Shown piece after piece: positions 9,854 through 20,365 of a stretch of DNA of 38,804 nucleotides; position 1 is the stretch's first letter; every line of letters begins with the position of its first letter. Below the pieces are notes generated by a model. It worked only from the letters and a program-made list of their open reading frames with translations. It did not search any database and was not told where the DNA came from. The translations under genes and the position numbers were made by a program. This DNA comes from Folioceros fuciformis (lineage: Eukaryota > Anthocerotophyta > Anthocerotopsida > Anthocerotales), in contig JBNGIO010006094.1 in assembly GCA_049999805.1 (NCBI GenBank), positions 56,503-95,306 of the forward strand. The letters are read 5' to 3'.

Positions 9854-12800
9854 CTACACCTGTCCCTGGAGGTAACTAGATCGTAAGCGCTCGCGAGTTG
9901 CTACCGACCGCACAAGTTGCCTCCATCGTAGAACCGCCTGCTCTTTTAGCCTCACACGTAGGACATGCGCCCGTAGCCTCTCTTCCTCGCAATATGCCTG
10001 CAAGGTCAAGGACGTTTAAGAACATCAAGCAGTGCTGAAAAGGTGGTGCATAAGGACGACAAAAAAGCCAAAGGTTTCCAATTCAACAGGCGGATACTTA
10101 CTTCAAGAAGGGTTGCCTGGAACTCTTTGCACACTACAATACCATCAAACTTAGGCAGAGACCGGCCCTTCTGTACTTCAAACCCAACAAAAGCAGGGGC
10201 ATAGTCCACTCCGAGCCGTCTCGCCACTGGTACAAGACGAGGATATCGGAGATGGACAGTCCCTGCAGGAAGACACTTTTCTGACCACACATCAATTTGC
10301 CCTCGATCGTTCTGCAGATAATAGACATTCGAGACTAAGTCAGCGAGCACAATGTGCCTACAAATCCAGTAGTAAACACAAGGAAACACATGATCACATG
10401 CATGAAAATCCTAACCTTGGGCACCACTCCATCTGCTGCTGGGGGTGGACTCCAACACTCAGTTTGCCATCTACCGAACAGTGATACAGTACAATCAACC
10501 ATCTTACTCTTCTCCTCTTTCCCAGCTAAATGGGACCTAGCCACCACCTGCTTGCAGACAGGTGTCAATTTTCTTGGTTCCTTGGTATCTTTCGTTAACC
10601 ACGACATCCAAAGATGAAAGTGGAGGGAACAAGACCTTGTAAGGTGCTTCACCAGATACCACACTCCGGCACTCTCTAAGCCAATGTTCAGCAGTGTGCA
10701 ATGTCTTTACACAAGACCGTGGATAAACAGGTTGTCCAGCACAGTAACCCAGTACTGGACCTTTTGGGTAAAGTGCCTGGTACTTTGTAAGCCATTTTTC
10801 CAACACATAAAGATGATGGTTCTTGTACACCTGGTCAACTTAACGTGAGGTACCATAAAGCAAGCAAGAGTAAGGTGACTCCGTGACAAGGCAGGACAGT
10901 GATACCTGCTGTCTGGTTGGTAACGGTTCCATGAATACCCTCGTCTCCAGCTCAATATCCTCCATGACACCACGATCTGCCAAATCTCCCCTGCAGTCCA
11001 CCTTATGCAATTCTCCACATGCAGACTGACACTTCGGTGGTTGCTGGCAGGGACTGATACAATTTATAAGCTGAGGTCCAGCTGAAACATAATTTGTACC
11101 AGAAAGCCCGTTTGCCTTCGTGGAGAGGGTGCCATCTGGACTTGCGTTGACACCTGTGCTCTGATCCGAACCAGACCTCGTTCTCGCGGCCCATGACACC
11201 TGCTGATTAACAAAGCAGCTAGTGGCTGCTGCTTCAAGACACTTTAGTGGGCGAAAGCTGACATCCAACCATTTTTCATCCACTCGCAGAGGCATAACCA
11301 GCGACCACAATGACACATACCTGCAAGCTATAGAGAGAGTGAGCAAAAGGCAGGCATGTCACAGATTGCTAATGAGCGTGATAACCTGTCAAAAACCCAA
11401 GCTAGATTACCTCTTAGTCAGATCCTTAGCTCCAAAGCCAGCAAAAGCAACCACATATCGAAGAGGTAGACGGCACGCCACGGCAGCTGCCCTGACCTCA
11501 TTAATGCCATCAACTATCCCTTTCCCCGCATCGACATGTACCCATCTCCCTGCAACCCCTTCACTGCCGCAAAAAATCNNNNNNNNNNNNNNNNNNNNNN
11601 NNNNNNNNNNNNNNNNNNNNNNNNNNNNNNNNNNNNNNNNNNNNNNNNNNNNNNNNNNNNNNNNNNNNNNNNNNNNNNAGATATGCTAGGGCCAGGCCCT
11701 TGCTTCTGTGGTTCACCCACAAGAGGGGGCGATTCACGTGCTGCCTTCGACAGCTCAGCAACAGCAGCTGTTGCGCTCATGGCCATGGCCAAATCACGCT
11801 CTAACTCAAGATGTCCTTTTGTATTAGCATGATCTCTTCCAGGCTGACGTTTTGCTAAAGAAGAACTGGCAACGTTTTCAAAATGAGATTGAAACCCCTG
11901 GACACCTGTTTCATCTTTAGATATGGCCTTTCCAAGAGTATTCGGAGCATGGATTCTAACGCATTGCTCACTCAATCTCCGAACCTTTCTGTGTCCACCG
12001 CGTTTCGACTGCCTACAAATGCCATGACTCTGTTCACCGTTTGGTGCCAAGCTAGACTGAAATAGATGATCTATCTCAGTTGGCTCAGGTTCACTGTCAC
12101 CCAAAGAGCATTCCGAGGAAAACTGAGAAAGGCTTGCCAGTTGCGCATGTGTGTCATTGATCACGGGGCCAAGACTTCTTGGGTCACACTTCCGTGGTTC
12201 CCAGTCTAGAGTAGCATCTAGGAAGTCCGCATCAGGCTTCAAAGGCCCTACATCTAAGACACACACATACCTGACTGATTCCAAACCAGTGTCAGATGCC
12301 ATAAATTCAGATGGGGGAAACCAAATGAAGTAGCCGGACAGAAGTAATACTGGATGTAAAGTGACTCAGCTTGCTCATATGACTAGAGCAGCACCTGGTG
12401 GTAAATCCTAGGCAGCGAAACAGTGCAACAGATAGCGCAGTAACCTGCATGGACTCGTAACGTCAACAACGTTTATCAAGAGAATGCCCGTACAAGTTTT
12501 CGAGATGAAACTTGAGAAAAAACACAAACAGCCCATCAGAACAGTTTGGCCATAGTAGAATGTCATGAGACTTAGTCTGCACGCGATGCTACTCACAGAC
12601 GCAAGATGAAAAAAAAAGGTGTCAGCCTGTCCGTGTAACTATATCAACGACAAATGTCTTTGAGCCGAAGGAGAGTACCTCCTCTGCAGTGCCAGCTCGT
12701 TCGGCGAAGGACCTTCTCAACTTTGAAATGAAACCTTCCTTGCTGTCCAACTTACTCTTGTCTGCTGAGAGAACCTGGAAATTGTTCCGAAACTGGACAC

Positions 12801-13675
12801 AACCGACAACAAAGCAGACAAGACCCTAACAACGTCGTGAAACTTGTGTTGACAACCAGACGACATTCTTCAACGCTTTATGACACGAAAGGGAAACGTG
12901 AAAAGGGGAAAACTCCTCTACCCAACAACACCGTTGCACTTAAACAACTGCTCACCCAGGCTACCAGAGGTGACACACTCTTCACACTGACAACATCAGC
13001 AACGATGGTTGGAATAAGATCGCGGGGAAGAATGGACAGCAGAGACGCCTGCAGTAAATACGTGCTTAACAGCAGAAAGCCGAGGTATCGTATCTCCCAA
13101 AACGAGGATACCCTTCAGACAACGAGAATGGACTAAACCAAAAATCTGTTGCCATTCAATTACACAAATTCAAGCCTACCTGTAGGAGAGGATCCGAGCA
13201 AGCAGCATCCACAAGCCGCCCCCTGGCCAGCAGGCAGAGGAGGTGAGCCTTGTGCACTAACAAGCACAACTCCTGCACAGCAAAAGCGGAATCTGATTAG
13301 ATTGATGCAATGTAGGTTCCGGGACCTAAAAGAGCGATGTTAAATTGCCTTGTCTTTGGCCGTGGCTCTCCTGGCCGTTGGCTTTGACCCCGAAAACACC
13401 CGATGCTCTTCCAGGTTCACATCAACGTGCCCATTCCAGGCAGAGATCTCCTCAACGAGCTCCAGCGTGTGATGAGACGACTTTTCAAACTCTGCACCAC
13501 TTTCATCCTCTTCCCACTCAAACTCCTCATCGCTTGGCCTGTCGCGCGCATCATCATGAGTCCGGCAGTCAGTCTCGCCCCCCAGCAGCTGATTCGGTAC
13601 GAAACATTCTCCGTCCTGTGACTCCGGCGTCGAGATGACGCTGCAGTGACGCTGGGAGCCGTCAGAGTCCACCAT
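9854..13675 (-). CDS. RAD4: RAD4/XPC nucleotide-excision-repair damage sensor, 12 exons
   Basis: XPC/Rad4 recognises helix-distorting DNA damage in the nucleus and starts global-genome excision repair, together with Rad23 and centrin in other eukaryotes. Exons on the minus strand: 13675-13349, 13272-13180, 13048-12956, 12792-12679, 12444-12395, 12270 into the N gap, gap to 11411, 11320-10906, 10830-10636, 10547-10416, 10311-10102, 9997-9854. All join in frame with AG acceptors; donors are GT except intron 1 (GC). Family marks: VHKAHLLCLLARGRLVD (exon 2), ASLLSILP (3), GTAEE (4), VCVLDVGPLKPD (6), GRWVHVDAGKG and YVVAFAGFGAKDLTKR (7), EDIELETR and EPLPT (8), KWLTKYQALYPKGPVLG (9, BHD1), GRWQTE (10, BHD2), VWSEKCLPAGTVHL and GVDYAPAFVGFE (11, BHD3). 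The acidic first exon has an in-frame stop just upstream of its ATG. Visible length is about 840 residues, normal for plant RAD4. No premature stop is seen. Confidence 0.93.
11579..11678. other. Assembly gap (100 N) inside RAD4 exon 6/7
   Basis: Exactly 100 Ns, a placeholder of unknown true size. It removes the end of the low-complexity exon 6 region and the residues just before the IFCGSEG stretch of the transglutaminase-like domain. An intron may lie within it. The flanks are not duplicated. Confidence 0.97.
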
Positions 13676-13679
13676 ACCG

Positions 13680-15010
13680 CACGGCAGGCTTAACTAGCAA
13701 ACTCCTGGTGTAAGACCTAGTTTGCATAGCATGTGACGAAGAAGTCTCTTAAATGTACTGGAGTTTGATGGAAATGATGGAAATGTCCAATCATGGTACT
13801 TGCTCCTTTGGACACCACGTAGCGTGCCGGTGCTAGCACCAAGCGTATCACTCATGTAGGCACCTTACTGATGTCCATTTATTTTAGAAAAATAAGATGA
13901 AAAACCTTGCGGAGGGAAGAACTTGACTTTCTCTTTGAACACATGATTAGAAGCTCCGCTGTCTAGAAACCACTTCTGACAGGCTTTCGTAGAAGAAGTG
14001 AGACATGCCACCAGTAGACCAGGGGTAGAAGGGGTAGAAGCCCTAACTGTATGAGTTTCTGTTTGCCTGCCTCTTGCACTCTCATCTTTGACTTTCTTCC
14101 TATAGTCCTCTATCCAATGACCTGACTTCCCACAGTAGTTGTAGTTTCCAGGCTTAGAAGTAGAGTTGGAGGATAACTAACCAGAGGGTGACGAGGATGA
14201 CATAGCTTGTCCTCTACCCTTGCCATAACCACCTCTACCTTTCCCCCTACCTCTACCACGTCTTCTCCCCCTCCCTAAAAACAAGGTTGTATCACTCTGT
14301 TTATGTGGAGCAAGAGACGAGGAAGAACTACCCTTCATTTGTTTTCTATTGGCTTCAAATTGCAGTAAGGCTCCTACAACCTTTTGTACAATAAGGTTAG
14401 AAGTTGCTAGGGTAGATGTTGTGGCAGGTGTGACTGTTGCTGATGTTTGCAGACTTGAACTAAAGTATTCATAGCTGGAAGAAAGAGAAAGTAACAGTTG
14501 TACTGCTGCTCTTGATTTTGAGATGATCACTCCACAGGAAGTAAGTCTGGCTCTCAAAGCCCTGAACTTGGAAACGTGACTCTCAACAAAGTCACTCTCT
14601 CTCATGCGAAGTGTCTGATACTGCAGTGTGGCTGCCTCTACTACCATATCCTTAGTGTCATAAGTCTCTGATAGCAATGACCAGATCTCGTTTGAAGTCT
14701 GCGTCATTCTTATATGAGGTATCAAATCTTGAGACACGGAAGCCACAAGTATATTTCTTGCCTTCCTATCCTTAGAATTCCATTCTAACTCATCCTTTTG
14801 TGTCCACTTGTGCACCGTGCCGCTAGGTGTAGGGGGACCAGAGGGCTGGCCAACAACTTTCTTTGGTACGGACCCATCAACAACGTCCATCAGAAGCTTC
14901 TCATCAAGGACGCAACGCACCCTAAAATTCCAGGCATCGAAATTATGTGAGGTTAGACGATCCTTCTCCTGCAGTCTTTCAGATCCAGAGTTAGGATTAG
15001 ATGACCCCAT
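13680..15010 (-). pseudogene. Copia-D gag and protease fragment, directly upstream of RAD4
   Basis: From ATG 15010 one frame gives a copia Gag: DRLTSHNFDAWNFRVR, the UBN2 region (IWSLLSETYDTKD, LQYQTLRMRESDFVESHV), and a Gly/Arg-rich GRGRRRGRGRGKGRGG basic stretch. It then hits TAG at 14177-14179 and continues in frame to a zinc knuckle and a protease with the active-site motif WFLDSGASNH (about 13965-13935). The frame ends in TAA near 13870. Both outer knuckle cysteines are Tyr (YNYCGKSGHWIEDY). Between 13870 and 13680 no pol domain is recognisable, and integrase, RT, RNase H and the 3' LTR are absent. The element is cut off next to RAD4 and points the same way. Confidence 0.88.
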
Positions 15011-15666
15011 GATGCCTATAAATCACAACTTTTGACTCAAAGAGGAACAACTGATAGGCGAGCAAACTGCTCCCTGAGACCGTCTATGTCCTATTCTTGC
15101 TTAGCTATCGTCATGAGATCAATCGACCTTTGGCTCTCAAGTCGATCATGTCTTGATTGCAGATTGTCAGCATGAGTAGTGTACTCCAACAACATGCTTC
15201 TCACATTCAAAATGAAATTCAAAATAGCATCACGCTCTAAAAATTTCTCCACGTATGGCTTAGCATTACTAGAATGTAGAAGACTTGAGGACGATAAACA
15301 AGAGTGCTAATCTCTGTTGGCAGATTTTCTCCTTTGAAATTGCTCAAATTGTGAGTCTGAATCGAGGTCTTCTTGTGCAATTACTTGTGAGTTAACAAGA
15401 ACTCTGAGGAATTGAGCCCGCTTTGCTTGCTCTACTGGGGACACTCCTTTCTTGAAAACTTTCCTTTCGAATTCAGTCTGCGCTGAATGTCTGGATTTTC
15501 CCCTCTCAAAATTTGGCGAGGATTGCCTGAGGGAATTCCTTCAAGGCATCCTCGCTTCCCCTAGAGACTAGGATTTCAACAACGCAGAGGATGTGTGCAC
15601 TCCCATTATAGAAACACAAAATGGCTAGAGTCGAACAAGAACAAACAAAAGTACAATCCACAACGT
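15011..15666 (-). other. Copia-D leader between primer site and gag
   Basis: About 650 bp of leader with no long ORF. It runs from the tRNA primer site to the gag ATG on the minus strand, long for a copia leader. No motif was recognised. Confidence 0.6.
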
Positions 15667-15679
15667 GGCTCTGATACCA
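15667..15679 (-). promoter_or_regulatory. Primer binding site of Copia-D (initiator Met tRNA)
   Basis: On the minus strand this reads TGGTATCAGAGCC, the standard copia primer site complementary to the 3' end of plant initiator-Met tRNA. It lies nine bases from the LTR end. Confidence 0.92.
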
Positions 15680-15688
15680 TAATACATT

Positions 15689-15890
15689 TGTGGAGATTTG
15701 ACCAAGAGATCGCACGCACGGCTAGACTCACAAAAGAACTGATCACATTACGATGGCGGCACAGAAGGATATCTGATCCAAGTCCCATGAACGGTTACAA
15801 CCGTTATTTAATTGTCGTTTAGGGTTTCTCATAAATAACTAACTCTTGGTATATAACAATGAACAACTAACTTATCCTTATTTCTCAACA
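15689..15890 (-). repeat. 5' LTR of Copia-D
   Basis: On the minus strand it starts TGTTGAGAAATAAGG and ends CTCCACA (TG...CA), 202 bp. A TATATA-type box lies near the start (minus TTATATACC, around 15850-15858). Its transcription direction is toward gag and RAD4. The partner LTR is missing, so insertion age and target duplication cannot be judged. Confidence 0.8.
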
Positions 15891-16343
15891 ATAAGAAACG
15901 ACCCCTAGATGAGGCAGGTCATGGACTTAGGCTAGTAAATAAGGGAGTTGTGACTCAGCAACGGTCGGGGAAGGTGAAGCACCGTCGTGGAAGGGACAAC
16001 TGGTGGTGGAACTTCGGCAGGTAGTTGAAGCTCAATGACGGTCGCGGAAGGGGCAACCGGTAGTGGAAGCTGGTGGCAGTCGTAGAAACGAGACGGCCGT
16101 CGGCGGATGAAAACCCTAAAAGGGTAAGGTCAAACGGAGAAGCAGGTCCATGACTGAGGTAGTGAGAGCCCCTACCGGTAGAGGAGAGACGACGCCGGTA
16201 GTGGGAAGCTCTACCCCGGTTGGGGAACAACAAGGGTTGCGGAATCAACAACCTTGGTTGTTGAAACCCCTACCTACACCAGGAGGACTGGAATGGAAAT
16301 AACTGCAGCCAGAGTGACAGGGGGCACTCCAGCATCCTAGGAG
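15891..16343. repeat. GC-rich degenerate repeats, possibly the 5' part of the gypsy LTR
   Basis: Short imperfect repeats of the kind ACCGGTAGTGGAA and GCCCCTACC occur many times between about 15955 and 16290 and again at 17860-17960 within the gypsy LTR. This suggests both belong to one LTR interrupted by the gap. No coding signal is seen and the LTR start could not be located. Confidence 0.45.
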
Positions 16344-16443
16344 NNNNNNNNNNNNNNNNNNNNNNNNNNNNNNNNNNNNNNNNNNNNNNNNNNNNNNNNN
16401 NNNNNNNNNNNNNNNNNNNNNNNNNNNNNNNNNNNNNNNNNNN
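16344..16443. other. Assembly gap (100 N)
   Basis: Exactly 100 Ns of unknown true size, within or at the edge of the gypsy LTR. Confidence 0.97.
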
Positions 16444-18223
16444 TGGTTGCATCTTAAAATAGTATTTATATAAGATTTGGCAAGATGCTATCTTGATCTG
16501 GTGCCACCTGCCATTAAGGATATCTTTTCAAAGTTGACTGTGTTTAGAACTAGACTTTATGGTGGGTTGTGGCTCCCGCTCTTGGAAACTCTGTACAAAG
16601 GGGCCTGTTGGTGCCTCTCTGATTAGCAAATGTTGGAGACACTTCCCGGTTGAGATCCCCTACGCCGTCCATGGCTGGATTGGAGATGTCTGAGTGGGCA
16701 GTGAGTGCGAGACGCTCCTATGGGTGGTCAAGAGCTTTTGCTCCATAGCTGGTAGTGAGGGGGACAAATCTGCCTGTTGCGTAGAGTGGAAGGAGAGCCT
16801 CTCCTTCCCTTATTCCCTGAACGGCAAGTTGTGTTCTGCGGTGAGTGGTGAGGGGGATGAATCCACCAGCTGCGTGGAGTGGAGGGAGAGTTTCTCCTTC
16901 CCTTATTCCCTGAACTATTGGCTACATTTTGAATCTGTAGTTGAAGAGCGTGTGTGAGAAGAGGAGGAGCTGAAGTGTGGATGAAGGAGTGAATGGAGAA
17001 GGAGAAGAAGGCTGAAGGAGTAAGTGACTGGAGAAGGAGAAAGAGGCTGAAGGAGTGAGAGAAGAGAGGAGTGAGTGAGGACTGATTGTGGTCCGTAGCT
17101 GAGGAGAGGGGGACGAATCCACCTGTTGCGTGGAGTGGAGGGAGAGTTTCTCTTTCCCTTATTCCCTGACCATCAATTGCGTTTTGAATTTGGTGAGGAA
17201 GAGAGAGCTGAGAGACTTAGGAGAACCTTGGAAGATTGCTGTAAGATTGGTAGAGAACTAAAGAATCGCTGAGAAATTGTTGGGAGAGACTGCTGAAGCT
17301 TGAACGAGATTGCTCGGGGATTTCTGAGGAATTCTTCGACGTTTGTGGAGAACGGTTGAAGAGTGTGGAAGCCTGTAAGGAGATGTGAAGGATCACTGAG
17401 GAATTGCTAAGGTTGCTGGAGAACTGAAAAAACGGCTGAGAAGTTGCTTGAGGAAGAGTGCTGAAGATTGGATGCGAATCTTGGAGAATTTCTGAGAGAG
17501 TCTGGAGTGTTTGTGAGCGGCTGTTGGAGATTGTTGAAGCTTGTGAGGGATTGTGAGGAGTGGTGAAGGATTATGAAGGATTCGTTGGAGATTGGTGGAC
17601 ATTGCTGGAGATTGAAGGCCCTTGAGGGGCAGGCCTGTGAGGAATAGCTGTGAACCAGAGCTCTTGTGTGTCTTGCGTGTGAGGAGAGTGTTGCATGTGT
17701 ATGTGGGGAGGTGTGGCTGATCCGCGAGGTCTTGTTCCCCAAGGATCAGCACTTGCATGTGTGGAAAGCATTGAATAAGCCTAGATCTGTGAGTCTGGAA
17801 GACCCTGGGCAGAAACCCACGGTAGCGCATGCGCCGGAATTTAATTAGTTAGGGTTTTGGGTGGGACCCACCACAGTCGTGGAACCCACTACCGATAGTG
17901 GAACCTTGTACCGGTTGTCGAGAAGTCAGTAGTTGTAGAGGCCCCTACCTCGGTGGCGGAATGAGTCTTGGAGCTGTAGAGTTGCGTTCGGGGTAGCTAA
18001 GCCAGCTGAGGGGTAGTAGTGGCTAACCTTGTAGGAAGTTGAATTGGTAGGTAGTAGGGTCGTAGTGGTAGACCAGGACTGATCTATGTAAGAGTTAGTT
18101 TTAAGAAGAAGCCTGTGTTACTTGGCACAAATCATTCCCTTGGGAGCGAATCCCACGGCTACAACGACATAGAGGGTTTGTGTGGACCTCGCGGTACCCC
18201 CGAGTACAATATTTTCCCTCACA
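16444..18223 (+). repeat. 5' LTR of the Ty3/gypsy element (5' end unresolved)
   Basis: The end is fixed by CCTCACA (18217-18223), three bases before a tRNA primer site. At least 1.78 kb of LTR is visible, long and without real coding content; minus-strand open frames at 17.4-17.8 kb are low-complexity shadows of purine-rich repeats (GAGGAGAAGGAGAAG type). A block CCCTTGGGAGCGAATC at 18137-18152, 71 bp from the LTR end, recurs at the same distance from the end of the solo LTR at 36016-37342. The second LTR of this element is not in the window. Confidence 0.75.
16755..17170 (+). repeat. Three dispersed ~67-bp repeats inside the gypsy LTR
   Basis: Units at 16755-16821, 16848-16915 and about 17105-17170 share GAGGGGGA, TGCGT.GAGTGGA and TTCCCTTATTCCCTGA. 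Spacing is about 93 and 257 bp. Between units two and three lie shorter GGAGAAGGAGAA tandem stretches. Confidence 0.85.
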
Positions 18224-18226
18224 TTT

Positions 18227-18244
18227 TGGCACCGTTGCCGGGGA
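18227..18244 (+). promoter_or_regulatory. Primer binding site of the gypsy element (tRNA-Asp type)
   Basis: TGGCACCGTTGCCGGGGA follows the LTR end by three bases. It differs at one base from the TGGCGCCGTTGCCGGGGA primer site known from plant Athila/Calypso-like gypsy elements, which is complementary to tRNA-Asp. Confidence 0.88.
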
Positions 18245-18346
18245 ATGAACTGCTGTCAAGAACATAGGTAGAAGCAACTAATACTTGAATAGAGAGTCTA
18301 GACAGAGTAGCCTGAATAGAGAGTCTAGGTAGTGATAGGTTGATGG

Positions 18347-19017
18347 ATGCCTCAGGTGAAGACAAGCGACTCTGAACCTGATCCTACAGAACCACCGTTG
18401 GTAAAGCGGCAATGCTAGGCAGCGGAGAGGTTGTAGGGGGTTGCCAGAAGGTCGCAATGGGAGAGCACACTTGCTGGACGAGGAAGAGGGACAAGGAGCC
18501 AGCCTAGAACTGAAGGTCAGATTTCATTTGAGTTAGAACTGCAACTTTCGGGTTTGGAGGAGGTATCTGGGCTTAGGTACCCCGATCCAAGCCCGCTGGT
18601 TGATCTCCATTCAAGATGGCCTCGCTCAACTTCAGCCCAGACACATTTTGTGGGTGTTCAAGTCAGTTCAGGCGCGGTAGTTGCATTTGCTACTACGGTT
18701 GCTGAAAGCACTACCGCGGTAGCTATGACTACTACTCCAGTAGCTGTAACCACTGAGCAGCCTTACCCACACTGTATGGGGAAAGGAAGGGTTACGAGGA
18801 TCCTGATGACTTTGTCGAGCATTTTGAGCAGCTGACCATTGCCAACCAGGAGGCAGGGGATGCGCAACGTGCTCGGCTATTCTATGGAGTCTTGCGTGGA
18901 GCTGCAGCCAAGGGGTACAAGCGGGAGTACCTCAAGTCGGCCACACTTCCAACCACCTTCGAAGCATTGAAGAGAACTTTCTATGAGAGGTTTCGAGGAG
19001 TGGATGTTGAGAGATAC
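18347..19017 (+). pseudogene. Gypsy gag, part 1 (5' end to the Copia-A insertion)
   Basis: ATG 18347 opens a frame that soon meets stops (TAG near 18416 and another 12-15 bases on), continues in the same frame with a Thr/Val/Ala-rich linker to about 18770, then shifts one frame into the Gag core: DPDDFVEHFEQLTIANQ, RLFYGVLRGAAAKGY, TFEALKRTFYERF. That core is the retrotransposon Gag domain (Pfam Retrotrans_gag). The frame is cut at GATAC 19013-19017 by Copia-A and resumes in phase at 26267. Confidence 0.88.
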
Positions 19018-19288
19018 TGAAGAAATAAATGTTAATTATGGATAAGTGTTGACTCATGCTTGGATTTAGGGTTACCTTAGTTTAAATATATCTATGTAAA
19101 AATTAGGTCTAGTCACCTAATACCCTTTCTGAAAGGTTGTGACTCTTAGGAGTTCACGTGATGCTTAGTATCTCATCACTTGATTTAATTATAAGTCAGT
19201 TTTCATATACACAATAACAATAACAATAAATATATATACAATGTAATTGTTCAATTTAATTCATTTGTCAATTTCACATAATTCTTCA
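19018..19288 (+). repeat. 5' LTR of Copia-A
   Basis: It starts TGAAGAAATAAATG and ends AATTCTTCA, so the ends are TG...CA with an inverted TGAAGAA/TTCTTCA terminus. It is AT-rich. The only difference from the 3' LTR is a T/C in the AATAACAATAACAA stretch near 19216. Confidence 0.97.
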
Positions 19289-19301
19289 TGGTATCAGAGC
19301 C
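19289..19301 (+). promoter_or_regulatory. Primer binding site of Copia-A
   Basis: TGGTATCAGAGCC abuts the LTR end with no spacer. It is complementary to initiator-Met tRNA. Confidence 0.95.
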
Positions 19302-19654
19302 ATGATAAATGTAGATGCATCTAGAATGCACACACAAAATTTTGCATAAGAAAATATGCAGAAAAAAGTGTTTTATTGTTGTTTTGAATAGTAAAATGTT
19401 CTTGAAAAGGAATTTTTAAATAAATATCAATAAATGAATTTTGTGTTGTTTTTCTTTGAAAATCTATACAAATTCTTGCTAAATTAGGTAGCCATTCTAA
19501 CGTACATTCATTGAATTGCTCCTTTGAGCAATTGCGATGAACATACACTAGAATAGCTGCCCAATGGGCAAGGTTATATATAGAAAAATACAAAAGAAAT
19601 ATAAGATGTAGAGATTCTCCACTTATAAAGCACAAATCATTCTTGTCTTTGCAA

Positions 19655-20365
19655 ATGGCCAATTACGATGGTCATCAGCACAGGCGCCTATGCCCTGCCG
19701 AGAGGATTCCAAATCTTGATAGGCTAAGAGTCAATAATACACTAACAATTGCATCCCAACTATATCAAGGCGTCCTAGAATGGAGCCAAAGAAATCAGAC
19801 TCAGCCTATGCTAATTGCAGATCTTAGAGATGCTTTCAATACACTCATTGAAGCACTCTACCCACAAGAGTCAAATTTAATGTTCACTCTTCCTCCTAGA
19901 AATCCACTGAATTTGCCTGAATTGCGCATACGAAGGGTTTTTTATGGAAACGGGCAGCCCCGTGGCTTCATCACTACTCATGTAGCCCCACACACAAGTG
20001 TTAACACAATAATCGATCGCATAGAGGCAAACAATAGAATAGTGGACACACGTTGCACACAGATTAATGGACACTTGTCTACAGTAAGCGTTGACTTACA
20101 GGATCTGAAAGAGCAAATTGCACACATGGATTCCAAGCTATTGATGCTGTTGAAGCCTGAGTTACTCAAAAATCCAGTATTCAGAGGCACAACCTGTAAG
20201 CATGCCAGTAAGACAAATCGTGCGCGAAGTTGTAGCTCACCTAACTCGTGTCCATCCTGCTCCACATATTGTTTTAATAAGTACAAAATAAGGAGCTTCA
20301 AGATTGCAGCTACGAGGATGATCTGGGATCAAAATCTGCAGCGCCAGAACCAACAAGCATTATGA
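19655..20365 (+). CDS. Extra ORF upstream of gag in Copia-A, function unknown
   Basis: ATG 19655 opens a 236-codon frame before the gag-pol frame. I recognise no domain. Residues about 117-167 (NTIIDRIEANN... to HMDSKLLMLL) have heptad-like hydrophobic spacing that suggests a coiled coil. After about residue 180 the sequence becomes Cys/Ser/Asn-rich and less protein-like, while another frame from about 20203 looks more natural for ~30 codons, so the 3' third may have shifted frame. The stop TGA (20363-20365) overlaps the first gag-pol ATG (20362-20364) as ATGA. The canonical copia Gag start is probably the later in-frame ATG at 20449. The ORF may be a separate accessory protein or the remains of an N-terminal Gag extension. 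Confidence 0.6.
   Translation: MANYDGHQHRRLCPAERIPNLDRLRVNNTLTIASQLYQGVLEWSQRNQTQPMLIADLRDAFNTLIEALYPQESNLMFTLPPRNPLNLPELRIRRVFYGNGQPRGFITTHVAPHTSVNTIIDRIEANNRIVDTRCTQINGHLSTVSVDLQDLKEQIAHMDSKLLMLLKPELLKNPVFRGTTCKHASKTNRARSCSSPNSCPSCSTYCFNKYKIRSFKIAATRMIWDQNLQRQNQQAL

Noticed and set aside
10335-10664. Frameshift mutation between RAD4 exon 9 and exon 10
   Set aside because: An 88-nt GT-AG intron (10635-10548) explains the change of frame exactly, with both exons in phase 0.
11222-11832. Plus- and minus-strand open frames running through the N gap at 11.5-11.8 kb
   Set aside because: They are open only because Ns translate as unknown residues; the minus-strand content is explained by RAD4 exons 6 and 7 and the plus frames are shadows.
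16922-17848. Several minus-strand ORFs (Ser/Pro/His-rich) in 16.9-17.8 kb
   Set aside because: They are the complement of purine-rich LTR repeats, with low complexity and no motif.
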